64,000 bases of DNA from Actinomadura viridilutea (lineage in GTDB: Bacteria > Actinomycetota > Actinomycetes > Streptosporangiales > Streptosporangiaceae). A program made the position numbers and the translations under genes. Below, piece by piece: positions 44,496 to 52,691 of this stretch (the first letter of the stretch is position 1; each line of letters starts with the position of its first letter). The notes below the pieces were generated by a model. The model ran no database searches. It was not told the DNA's origin and saw only the letters and a list, made by a program, of their open reading frames with translations. The stretch spans positions 62,001 through 126,000 of the forward strand of contig PVNI01000017.1 of assembly GCA_003001795.1 (NCBI GenBank), given 5' to 3'.

Positions 44496-45083
44496 ATGGG
44501 ACGGGGACGGCCGCGCGCCTTCGACGTCGAGGAACGCCTGGACCGGGCGATGGAGGTCTTCTGGCGGCACGGGTACGAAGGGGCCGCGCTGTCGGACCTG
44601 ACCGCGGCGATGGGCATCAACCGCCCCAGCCTGTACGCCGCCTACGGCAACAAGGAGCAGCTGTTCCGCAAGGCCCTGGAGCGCTACCTCAACGGCCCCG
44701 GCGGATACCTCGAACGCGCCCTGGAGGCCCCCACGGCCCGCCAGGTCGCCGAGGAGGTGCTGCGCGGCGCCATCCGGGCCACCACGGCCGAGGGCCGTCC
44801 CCGCGGCTGCCTCGTCGTCCAGGGGGCGCTCGCCACCGGCGAGGACGCCGCCCCCGTCCGCGAGGAGGTCCTCGCGCACCGCCGCGCCGCCCATGCGGCG
44901 CTGCGCGAGCGCCTCGAACGCGCCCAGGCCGAAGGCGACCTCCCGCCCCACGTCGACCCGGGCGACCTGGCCCGCTACCTGTGGACCACGGCCGACGGCC
45001 TGTCCGTCCAGGCCGCGGGCGGCGCCACCCGCGAAGAGCTGGACCGCGTCGCCGACCTCGCCCTCGCCGGCTGGCCCTCCTGA
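44496..45083 (+). CDS. TetR/AcrR-family regulator
   Basis: This 195-residue repressor has the helix-turn-helix at residues 10-55 (LDRAMEVFWRHGYEGAALSDLTAAMGINRPSLYAAYGNKEQLF) and a ligand-binding domain with GRPRGCLVVQGAL, typical of the group that controls reductases responding to electrophiles. AAGGAGGGGG precedes the ATG at 44496. It is divergent from the SDR gene and probably represses it and itself through the twin palindromes between them. Confidence 0.9.
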   Translation: MGRGRPRAFDVEERLDRAMEVFWRHGYEGAALSDLTAAMGINRPSLYAAYGNKEQLFRKALERYLNGPGGYLERALEAPTARQVAEEVLRGAIRATTAEGRPRGCLVVQGALATGEDAAPVREEVLAHRRAAHAALRERLERAQAEGDLPPHVDPGDLARYLWTTADGLSVQAAGGATREELDRVADLALAGWPS

Positions 45084-45108
45084 CCGCCGCCGGCCCGCGC
45101 GGGCCCGG

Positions 45109-47805
45109 TCACGTCAGGCGCTGCGCCAGTTCGGCGATGGCGGCGTGGACGTCCTCGGCGGTGAGGACCGTCAGGTCTGCGGGGGTGGCGGCCGGGCCGA
45201 GCTCGGCGGCGCGCAGGGCGCGCGACGCGCACGCCTTCTCGTAGATGGAGCGGGCGAACCGGCCGTTGCCCAGTTCGTCGATGAGGCCGAGGCCGCAGGC
45301 CCGCTGGAACACCAGCGCCAGGTCGTCCAGGGCGCGCTCCTCCCACCGGTCCCCGCTCTCCTCGGCGATCAGCTGGGCGATCTGCAGCAGCTCGTCGGGA
45401 CCGTAGGAGGGGAAGTCCACGCGCACGTCGAAGCGGGAGGCCAGGCCCGGGTTGGACGCCAGGAAGCGCTCCATGGCGTCCTGGTAACCGGCCAGGACGA
45501 TCACCAGGCGGTCGCGGTCGTCCTCGGCCCGCTTCAGCAGCGTCTGCACGGCCTCGGCGCCGAACGCGTCGCCGCCGCTGTAGCCGGAGTTGCTCAGCGC
45601 GTAGGCCTCGTCGACGAACAGCACCCCGCCCAGCGCCGAGTCGATCACCTTGTTGGTCTTGATCGCGGTGGCGCCGAGGTGGTCGCCGACCAGGTCGGCC
45701 CGCTGCGCCTCGACCACCTCGGGACGGGCCAGCAGGCCGAGCGCGGCGAACACCCGGCCGAGCACCCGCGCCACGGTGGTCTTGCCCGTGCCGGGCGGGC
45801 CGGTGAACACGAAGTGCCGGGTCGGCGGGCGGGTGACCAGCCCCTGCTCCTCGCGCATCTTGGCGACCTGCAGCTGCGCGGCGATCTCCCGCACCTGCCG
45901 CTTCACCGGCTCCAGCCCGATCATGGCGTCCAGCGAGCCGAGCGCCTCGTCCAGGGTCGGCGTCTCGGCGTAGCCGCGGTACCGCTCGGTGATCTCGGCG
46001 AACGCGGCCTCGACGTCCTCGGCGCGCAGGGTGACGAGCTCGTCGGCGGTGGGGCGCCGCCCCTGCTCGGCGGCCGCGGCCACGACCCGCATGTCGCGGG
46101 CGCGCGCGGCGGCCTCGGTGAGCGACCGGACGAACCGCCCGTTGCCCAGCTCGTCGACGATGCCGCGCCGCTCCACCTCGTCGAAGCGGGCGCGCAGGCG
46201 GCGGCGGGCGGCCTCGTCGAGCCGGTCGTCGCGCAGCCCGGTGTGGTACTCGGCGATGCGCAGCAGCTCGGCCGGGCGGTAGCTCGGGAAGTGCACGCGG
46301 GTGCCGAACCGGGAGGCCAGGCCGGGGTTGGACGCCAGGAACTCGGTCATCTGCGGCTCGTACCCGGCCAGGATGATCACCAGGTTGTCGCGGTCGTCCT
46401 CGGCCCGCTTCAGCAGCGTCTGCACGGCCTCGTTGCCGAACCGGTCCGGCTGCCCCTCGGCCGCGTTGACCAGCCCGTACGCCTCGTCGATGAACAGCAC
46501 CCCGCCGAGCGCCGAGTCGATGAGCCGGTTGGTCTTGATCGCGGTGGCGCCGAGGTGCTCCCCGACCAGGTCGGCGCGGTGCGCCTCGACGACGTTCGGG
46601 GTGGGCAGCAGCCCGAACGCGTAGAAGATCTTGGCGAGGACGCGGGCGACGGTGGTCTTGCCGGTGCCGGACGGGCCGACGAACACCAGGTGCCGCAGCG
46701 GCTTCTCGGCGGGCACTCCGGCGGCGGCGCGCAGCCGGGCGGCCTCGATGGACGCGGCGATCGACCGGACCTGCCGCTTCACCGGCTCCAGCCCGACCAT
46801 CGCCTCCAGCTCGGCCAGCGCCTCCTCGACCGAGATCTCCGGCTGCCCGGCGGCGCCCGCCCCGTCCGGCTCCGGCACCGGGGCGGGCATCGGCGCGGCC
46901 TTCGCGGCCGCCTCGGCGGACGTCGCCGCCCGCGCCTTGGCGGCCGCGGCGCGCTGCTCGTAGGCCGCCTGCGTGGCCGCGGGCACCCCGGAGGGGAACG
47001 CGTCGACGTCGTCGGGGGCGCGTCCCGCCGCGCCGCGGCGTCCCATGTCGAACCGGGTCCACGAACCGCTCTCCGAACCGTCGAACGGCAGCTCGCGCGG
47101 AGCCGCTCCGTCCCTTCGAGAGGCGGTGGGCGCGCCCTCACCGGACGCGCGCGGCGGCCTGACATCCTCGACCCTTCCGCCCTCGAGCATGCCGTCCTCG
47201 AGCAGGCCGGTCTGCTCCTGCACCCAGCCCGTCTCGTACGCTTCCGCGGAAACGGCGCGGCGGGCCTGGACCCAGCGGTGGACCAGGACGCCCAGCGCGG
47301 CGAGCCAGGCGGGCGCCACGTGCAGGTCCGGGAACGGGTGCACGGTCGCGGCGGCGACGAGGCCCGCCGCTCCCAGCGCGAGCAGGGCGGTGCGCCAGGG
47401 CGCGTACCCGCGCAGCCGCAGCGCCACCAACGCCACCGGCACGGCGAGCAGCCCGAGCAGCAGCGACGCGTTCAAGTACGGGTCGTCGGCCCGCTGCGGG
47501 TACAGCCGTCCCAGCGGCACCGACACCGCGAGCCAGCCCGCGACCACCGCAACGACGGCCATGCCCGCCGGCGACCGCAGCGTCAGGTGCGCCACGACCA
47601 TCAGGATGAGGGTGAACACGACCGCGCCGAGCAGCGGCCCGTTCAGGACCACCGCGACCGACGCGACGATCCCGACCAGCAGCGCGCCGCCCAGGAACCG
47701 CACTCCGGGCAGGATCTGGAAGTAGCGCACGCGCACACGCTCGAAAAGATCCCGCGCCGCGGTGCCCACCGGCGGGCGGGAGCGGGATCTGCCGAACAAT
47801 GCCAT
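45109..47805 (-). CDS. Membrane-anchored tandem CbxX/CfqX-type AAA ATPase
   Basis: This 898-residue protein begins with a short basic segment and about five hydrophobic helices (35-175). A low-complexity linker (about 180-310) follows. Two CbxX/CfqX (EccA-like) AAA modules come next, each opening with GLEPVKRQVR. The first has Walker A GPSGTGKT and Walker B VLFIDEA; the second has GPPGTGKT and VLFVDEA. Sensor/arginine-finger segments ASNPGLASRF occur in both. EccA ATPases of type VII secretion and Rubisco-activase CbbX share this fold. The protein-remodelling role is inferred. The membrane anchor is unusual. The ATG at 47805 has no strong ribosome binding site. Confidence 0.9.
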   Translation of the reverse strand: MALFGRSRSRPPVGTAARDLFERVRVRYFQILPGVRFLGGALLVGIVASVAVVLNGPLLGAVVFTLILMVVAHLTLRSPAGMAVVAVVAGWLAVSVPLGRLYPQRADDPYLNASLLLGLLAVPVALVALRLRGYAPWRTALLALGAAGLVAAATVHPFPDLHVAPAWLAALGVLVHRWVQARRAVSAEAYETGWVQEQTGLLEDGMLEGGRVEDVRPPRASGEGAPTASRRDGAAPRELPFDGSESGSWTRFDMGRRGAAGRAPDDVDAFPSGVPAATQAAYEQRAAAAKARAATSAEAAAKAAPMPAPVPEPDGAGAAGQPEISVEEALAELEAMVGLEPVKRQVRSIAASIEAARLRAAAGVPAEKPLRHLVFVGPSGTGKTTVARVLAKIFYAFGLLPTPNVVEAHRADLVGEHLGATAIKTNRLIDSALGGVLFIDEAYGLVNAAEGQPDRFGNEAVQTLLKRAEDDRDNLVIILAGYEPQMTEFLASNPGLASRFGTRVHFPSYRPAELLRIAEYHTGLRDDRLDEAARRRLRARFDEVERRGIVDELGNGRFVRSLTEAAARARDMRVVAAAAEQGRRPTADELVTLRAEDVEAAFAEITERYRGYAETPTLDEALGSLDAMIGLEPVKRQVREIAAQLQVAKMREEQGLVTRPPTRHFVFTGPPGTGKTTVARVLGRVFAALGLLARPEVVEAQRADLVGDHLGATAIKTNKVIDSALGGVLFVDEAYALSNSGYSGGDAFGAEAVQTLLKRAEDDRDRLVIVLAGYQDAMERFLASNPGLASRFDVRVDFPSYGPDELLQIAQLIAEESGDRWEERALDDLALVFQRACGLGLIDELGNGRFARSIYEKACASRALRAAELGPAATPADLTVLTAEDVHAAIAELAQRLT

Positions 47806-48237
47806 CAAGGCGAGTAAAGCGCAGGAGCCCTCGGATCGGCACCATCTGGACGCGGTTCACCGCCCCGTGTCAAGCCGGAACCGTCATGGGAACGGCGGCT
47901 CCCGTCGCCAAATGCGCCCCCGCTGACCAGCGAATTCTCCCGATGTCACGATGCGGGTGAACAACGCCGCCCATTCCATTGAGATCGTCATCGCGAAAGG
48001 ACGCGTGCACGCTCCCGACGGCGTGCTCCGCCGCACGTCCCCGCGCGGACCTTGACGCGCACGCCCGTCCGTGGCCCGTCAAGCCCCCGCGGCGCGGCCG
48101 CAGTCGGCCCGCGGCGCCGCCGTGGCGCGGCGGCACGGAACAAGATCCCGCCCCTACGATCTAATCGCGCGGCCCATTGCCGGAGAGCGCCCTCGGCACC
48201 GCGCCGTAAGGATCGCCGCCTTCGAACGGGAGATTTC
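47806..48237. other. 432-base non-coding stretch before rnhB
   Basis: I see no gene here. It is the divergent upstream region of the AAA ATPase gene and rnhB. Reading frames lack conserved blocks. An AT-richer segment around 47920-48010 is a plausible promoter zone. Confidence 0.5.
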
Positions 48238-49041
48238 GTGACGGACCCCATTGTCGCGCTTCCGGGCCTGGAGCCGCCGCCCGGATCCGATGCGCCCGAG
48301 TCCCCGGCCGCGCCGCCGGCCGGGTACGAGATCGAGCACGAACTGCGCGCCGCTCTCGGCGCGCGGCGCATCGCCGGGGTGGACGAGGTGGGCCGCGGCG
48401 CGTGGGCCGGGCCGGTGGTGGTGTGCGCGGCGGTCACCGACCTGTCTCCCCCGCCGGAGCTGCCGGGACGCGGCGGCCGCACGATCCGGCTGACCGACTC
48501 CAAGCTGCTGTCGGCGGCGCACCGTGAGGCGTTCGCCGAGGTGCTGCCCGGCTGGCTGACCGCGTACGCGTTCGGCTCGGCCGAGCCGGAGGAGATCGAC
48601 GAGGTGGGCATGACCGAGGCGCTGCGCCGCGCCGCCGTCCGCGCCCTGGAGGCGCTGCCCGAGCCGCCCGACGCCGTCATTCTGGACGGCAAGCACGACT
48701 ACATCGGCCGCTTGGGCGCCGCGTCCGGGGGCCGACCCCGCTGGCGGGCCCGCTGCGAGATCAAGGCGGACCAGCGGTCGGTGTCGGTGGCGGCGGCCTC
48801 GGTGCTGGCCAAGGTGCACCGGGACCGGCTCATGGCCGCCCTCGACGCCCGCTTCCCGGGATACGGCTTCGCCGACAGCGCCGGCTACCCGTCCCCCGCG
48901 CACCAGAAGGCCCTCGCGGAGTCCGGTCCGACGCCGCACCACCGGCTGTCGTGGTCCTACCTGGACGACCTGCCGCGCTGGCGCCACCTGAAGAAGCACC
49001 GCGACCCACAGGCGGGCAACGGTCAGCTCACCCTTTTGTAA
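48238..49041 (+). CDS. rnhB: Ribonuclease HII
   Basis: This enzyme cuts RNA in RNA-DNA hybrids and removes misincorporated ribonucleotides. The 267-residue protein has the motif GVDEVGRGAWAGPVV with D49 and E50, the third acidic residue D150 in ILDGKHDY and the fourth, D178, in IKADQRSVSVAAASVLAKVHRDRLM. I use the GTG at 48238, preceded by GGGAG. An upstream in-frame start would add about 60 arginine-rich residues. The 25 extra residues before the domain are proline/alanine rich. Confidence 0.93.
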   Translation: MTDPIVALPGLEPPPGSDAPESPAAPPAGYEIEHELRAALGARRIAGVDEVGRGAWAGPVVVCAAVTDLSPPPELPGRGGRTIRLTDSKLLSAAHREAFAEVLPGWLTAYAFGSAEPEEIDEVGMTEALRRAAVRALEALPEPPDAVILDGKHDYIGRLGAASGGRPRWRARCEIKADQRSVSVAAASVLAKVHRDRLMAALDARFPGYGFADSAGYPSPAHQKALAESGPTPHHRLSWSYLDDLPRWRHLKKHRDPQAGNGQLTLL

Positions 49042-49213
49042 TTTGTCAACCGTCTCCTCAACTTCCGATACCCGGGCCGGTATTGCGAACGCTCCAATCC
49101 GACATCGACGACATACGGCACTTTTTCGGACGTGTCGTCCGGTCCCGTGGCGCGTCCGCGGGAGTCATCCGCGCCTGCCTGGGTAAAGCGCCGAGTGACG
49201 GGAGGTGCGAGTC

Positions 49214-49852
49214 ATGGACGCTGTTGTGAAGAGGCTGCTGCGCGAAGCGGGCGAGACCTTCGCCGAGGAGGCCGGTGTTCCCCTCAAGGACCAACCCGCC
49301 GCCCTGTGGAAGCTGTTGGTCCTGGCCAACCTTCTCAGCGCCCGCATCTCATCCGAGATCGCGATGGCGGCCACCCGGGAGCTGTTCCAAGCCGGCGGCG
49401 GCACCGCGCGCGGCATGGCACGGCTCACCTGGCAGCAGCGAGTGGACGCGCTCGGCCGCGGTCACTACGTGCGCTATGACGAGAGCACGGCGAGCCACCT
49501 TGGGGACATGGCCGAGATGGTCCAGGAGAAGTACAACGGCGATCTGCGGCGGCTGGCGATCGAGTCCCAACGCGACAGGGAACGGGCCGGGCAGCTGCTG
49601 CGCGAGTTCCCCGGCATCGGCCCGGCCGGCGTGGACATCTTCTGCCGCGAAGCGCAGGCGATCTGGCCATGGCTGCGCCCCTACTTCGACGAGCAGGCCC
49701 TCAAGGGCGCCGAACGCCTCGGCCTGCCCCAGGACCCCAAGCGGCTCGCCGACGAAGTCCCCGAGAAGGACCTGGCCCGCTTCGCCGCCGCCCTCGTCCG
49801 TGTAGCCCGGGACAAGGACCTCGCCGACTCCATCACCAAGAACGGCGGCTGA
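49214..49852 (+). CDS. Endonuclease III-like HhH DNA glycosylase
   Basis: This 212-residue protein has the HhH-GPD helical fold with KLLVLANLLSARISSEIAMAATRELF and a helix-hairpin-helix LLREFPGIGPAGVDIFCREAQAIWP. The aspartate in GVDIF sits where the catalytic aspartate of the superfamily lies. The lysine of bifunctional Nth is not evident, and no iron-sulfur cluster cysteines are present. I choose the ATG at 49214 because GGAGG ends eight bases upstream. It is a second small glycosylase-like gene besides that at 33096-33671. The lesion it recognises is unknown. Confidence 0.85.
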   Translation: MDAVVKRLLREAGETFAEEAGVPLKDQPAALWKLLVLANLLSARISSEIAMAATRELFQAGGGTARGMARLTWQQRVDALGRGHYVRYDESTASHLGDMAEMVQEKYNGDLRRLAIESQRDRERAGQLLREFPGIGPAGVDIFCREAQAIWPWLRPYFDEQALKGAERLGLPQDPKRLADEVPEKDLARFAAALVRVARDKDLADSITKNGG

Positions 49853-49882
49853 CCCGCCGTCCCGCAGAGACGCGCCCCACGC

Positions 49883-49919
49883 ACCGGACGGGCCCCTTGC
49901 CGCAAGGGGCCCGTCCGGT
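49883..49919. terminator. Strong bidirectional hairpin between glycosylase and lipoate ligase genes
   Basis: A perfect 17-bp stem (49883-49899 with 49903-49919) has a 3-base loop. It sits between two convergent genes and probably terminates both. Confidence 0.8.
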
Positions 49920-49945
49920 CGTTCCTCAACGATGCAGAGCGCGGG

Positions 49946-50995
49946 TCAGGGGATGCGGGCGGTCCAGGTCGGATCGGTGAACTTCTCGGCCGCCAGCTTC
50001 TCGGCCGCGCGCAGCTCGTCGTCGGTGAGCCGGTCGTCGGTCAGCCCGTAACGGCCCCGGAAGTGGGCGATGAACCGTTCGATGATCTGCTCGCGGGGCA
50101 GACCGGTCTGACGCCGCAGCGGGTCGACCCGCTTGTTCGCGCTGGCGATGCCCTTGTCGGAGATCTTCTCCCGGCCGATGCGCAGCACGCGGGTGAGCTT
50201 GTCGGCGTCGATGTCGTAGGCCATCGTCGCGTGGTGCAGGACGGTGCCCGACGCCAGCCGCTTCTGCGCCGCTCCGCCGATCTTGCCCTGGTCGGAGGCG
50301 ATGTCGTTGAGCGGCTGGTACCACGCCCGGACGCCCAGTTCGCCGAGGGCGCCGAGCACCCAGTCGTCGAGGAAGGCGTAGCTCTCGGCGAACGACATCC
50401 CCGCCACCAGGGAGTCGGGGACGTAGAGCGAGTAGGTGATGGTGTTGCCCGGCTCGATGAACATCGCGCCGCCGCCGCTGATACGGCGCACCACGGTGAC
50501 GCCGTAGCGCTCGGCCGCCTCGGCGTCCACCTCGTTGCGCAACGACTGGAAGCTGCCGATGACCACGGCGGGCGACGCCCATTCCCAGATGCGCAGCGTC
50601 GGCGGCCGGCGGCCGGCGCCGACCTCCACGGCCAGCACCTCGTCCAGCGCCATGTGCAGCGCCGGGTCCTGCGGTCCTTCGTGGATCAGCCGCCAGTCGT
50701 GGTCGTGCCAGTCCGAGGCGCTGGTGAGGGCGCGTCGCACGGCGACACCGATCGCCTCGGCGGACACGCCGAGCATGACCGTCCCCTCGGGAAGGCGCGC
50801 CTGGACGGCGGCGGCGATGTCGTGGGCCTCGGCGGCCGCGGGCACGCCCTCGATCGCCGCGTTGATCGCCTCCAGGGCCTCGTCGGGCTCCAGGAAGAAG
50901 TCCCCGCTCACCCGTACGTCGCGCAGCCGGTCGTCCACCACGTCCAGGTCGACCACGACGAGCTTGCCGCCGGGGATTTTGTATTCACCGTGCAT
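49946..50995 (-). CDS. Lipoate-protein ligase with N-terminal accessory domain
   Basis: This 349-residue protein attaches lipoate to 2-oxoacid dehydrogenases or GcvH. Residues 1-95 (MHGEYKIPGGKLVVVDLDV, then FFLEPDEALEAINAAIEG) look like the lipoate-ligase accessory domain (LplB-like). The catalytic domain follows, with RRISGGGAMFIEPGNTITYSLYVP (lipoyl-AMP motif) and the catalytic lysine in GKIGGAAQKR. In E. coli LplA the accessory domain is C-terminal, so the order is reversed here. The start was set at the ATG at 50995 that begins the accessory motif, since the reading frame upstream enters a decayed fragment. Confidence 0.88.
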   Translation of the reverse strand: MHGEYKIPGGKLVVVDLDVVDDRLRDVRVSGDFFLEPDEALEAINAAIEGVPAAAEAHDIAAAVQARLPEGTVMLGVSAEAIGVAVRRALTSASDWHDHDWRLIHEGPQDPALHMALDEVLAVEVGAGRRPPTLRIWEWASPAVVIGSFQSLRNEVDAEAAERYGVTVVRRISGGGAMFIEPGNTITYSLYVPDSLVAGMSFAESYAFLDDWVLGALGELGVRAWYQPLNDIASDQGKIGGAAQKRLASGTVLHHATMAYDIDADKLTRVLRIGREKISDKGIASANKRVDPLRRQTGLPREQIIERFIAHFRGRYGLTDDRLTDDELRAAEKLAAEKFTDPTWTARIP

Positions 50996-51405
50996 CACGT
51001 CGATAACCAACCCGGATGATCGGGCCTGGATTCCAGGCCCGAAGACGCACCGCACACAGCGACGCCACCGCCCGCCGAAGCCCGGCCACGTCCCCCGGCA
51101 TGAGCTCGAGCTGGGCGGACGGGTCGCCGGTCACCTCGGCCATGCTGAAGCACGGCGCGACCCGCCCGTAGACCTGGCCGTCGGCCTGGGCGCACTCGCC
51201 GATCGCCCAGACCGCTGCTCCCTTCGACGTGCCGACCGGCGTCCGAGAGCGGCGGACGTTGCACCGAAGCGGCACGCTCACAGTGCGCACCGCGCACAGA
51301 GGCCCCCATCGGTACCTGAGCGAACGGCTGCTCGGCCTCACCTACGCCGCGCTGGAGGCCTGCGTGCTTCGGCGAGGTTCGGTCATCGGATGTCCACGGC
51401 GACGA
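50996..51405. other. 410-base stretch with a gene remnant
   Basis: No intact gene is present between the lipoate ligase and TetR genes. Part of the minus strand (about 51132-51236) encodes a recognisable piece of a flavoprotein related to NirB, listed separately. The rest shows no conserved reading. Confidence 0.55.
51132..51236 (-). pseudogene. NirB-like NAD(P)H/FAD oxidoreductase fragment
   Basis: The minus strand reads VWAIGECAQADGQVYGRVAP, which matches the FAD-site segment of nitrite reductase large subunit and related NAD(P)H oxidoreductases (VWAIGECAEHRG-VYGLVAP pattern). No flanking homology, start or stop is present on either side. It is likely the remnant of a gene deleted or decayed upstream of the lipoate ligase. 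A full-length ancestor would be about 800 residues. Confidence 0.6.
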
Positions 51406-52023
51406 TCACGGTGCCGAGGGCGGCGGGCCGGGGAGTTCCCCGGGCTGGGCGGTACGCAGGCCGTCCAGCATGATCTGCAGGTTGCGCTCCCACTGGTGCT
51501 CGCTCGCGCGCACGCCGAGCGCGTGATCGCCGGTGGAGGCCGACACGAGCAGGAACGCCACGTCCGGCCAGGTGACGTCCGGCCGCACCACTCCGGCCCG
51601 CTGGACACGCTCGACGAGCAGGCGCAGCCGTTCGCGCAGGTCCGCGCGGGCGTGCTCGACGTTCCCGCCCAGCGCCTCGTTGATGTCGCACAGCTCGTTG
51701 CGCAGACGGATGTAGTCCCCCGCGAACTCCCGGAAGCCCGTCCAAGGGTCGGGATGGGCGAGGGCCTCGTCGGCCCGTGCCACGATCTCGCCCAGCACCT
51801 CCTCGAGAACCGCCTCCAGCAGCGTCTCCAGGGAGCCGACGCGGCGGTAGAACGTGCCGATGCCCACGCCCGCGCGACGAGCGATCTCGTGGGCGGTGAC
51901 CTCCCCGCCGAGCTCACGGACGGCCTCCCGGGTGGCGGCCACCAACCGCTCCAGGTTGCGCCGCGCGTCGGCCCGGGGGCGCCGCCCGGACGCGCCGCCC
52001 AAGAGCCGGTCCACCGCGTTCAT
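51406..52023 (-). CDS. TetR-family transcriptional regulator
   Basis: This 205-residue protein has the helix-turn-helix LVAATREAVRELGGEVTAHEIARRAGVGIGTFYRRVGSLETLLEAVL, followed by a TetR C-terminal domain with ERNLQIMLDGLRTAQ. The ATG at 52023 begins at the usual basic N-terminus (RRPRADARRNLERL). Its target is not evident: the flanks are a decayed region and a 668-base stretch without genes, so the neighbour it once controlled may be lost. Confidence 0.87.
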   Translation of the reverse strand: MNAVDRLLGGASGRRPRADARRNLERLVAATREAVRELGGEVTAHEIARRAGVGIGTFYRRVGSLETLLEAVLEEVLGEIVARADEALAHPDPWTGFREFAGDYIRLRNELCDINEALGGNVEHARADLRERLRLLVERVQRAGVVRPDVTWPDVAFLLVSASTGDHALGVRASEHQWERNLQIMLDGLRTAQPGELPGPPPSAP

Positions 52024-52691
52024 AACCAAATCCTACAAACCGGACCTCGCCCCTCCGTTTCTCCGGACGACCGCCGTCCGCTTTGAAAAGAACCTGGAAG
52101 ATTCGACGTTCCCCATCAACCTCGATGACCCGCTGCCGGACGCGACGGGCCCACAGCGGCACACGGCGCGTTGCCGCTCGCCGCGCCGCGCAACGAGATC
52201 AGCGCGGTGAGCACCGACCGCCGGCAAGGCGTCCGCTGGACGACGAGGGCATCGGACAGGCCGCTCGGCCGCCACCCGCGGTGCCTTGAGTCCTCGAGGC
52301 GGAGTGGACGTCGTCTCGGATCATCATCGGCGTCGATGGCGGCCATGACGGCGACGCTGCGTGAGCGTCAACGCCGGCGGCAGGCCGTGAACCGGGATCT
52401 TTGACGGCCGATCGCGCGAAGGCGACGGGCCGTCCGCCGCGGCAACGTTGCAGGAGGCGCCGTCGGCTGCGAGACCGACGCAGCAACGGTCACCAGCGGC
52501 ATCGGCTCGTCCACCACATCGCCTGTCGACAGCGACAGCGGCGTCGACCCGCATGGGCGAGCCAGCACTCACGAAGGTGAAACGCCTTTGCGCGGCTCCT
52601 CAGAGAGCACGAACGTGCACGGGCGGCCGAGGCGGAAGAGGAGCATCGGCCCTCCTCCGCCCGGCCGCCCGTGCGGGAACCGTGTCGTCGA
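52024..52691. other. 668-base stretch without a recognisable gene
   Basis: Only short overlapping readings without conserved blocks are present on both strands. It has the look of decayed sequence. I see no terminal inverted repeats or transposase motif. The far end (52610-52690) contains GCCGAGGCGG-type short repeats around the nrdJ terminus that may terminate transcription. Confidence 0.5.

Noticed and set aside
45092..45105. GC-rich palindrome between TetR and AAA ATPase genes as a terminator
   Set aside because: The 14-bp palindrome has no loop or T-run, so I cannot separate it from chance in such GC-rich DNA.
52024..52691. Insertion sequence remnant
   Set aside because: No transposase motif, terminal inverted repeats or target duplications were found by eye.
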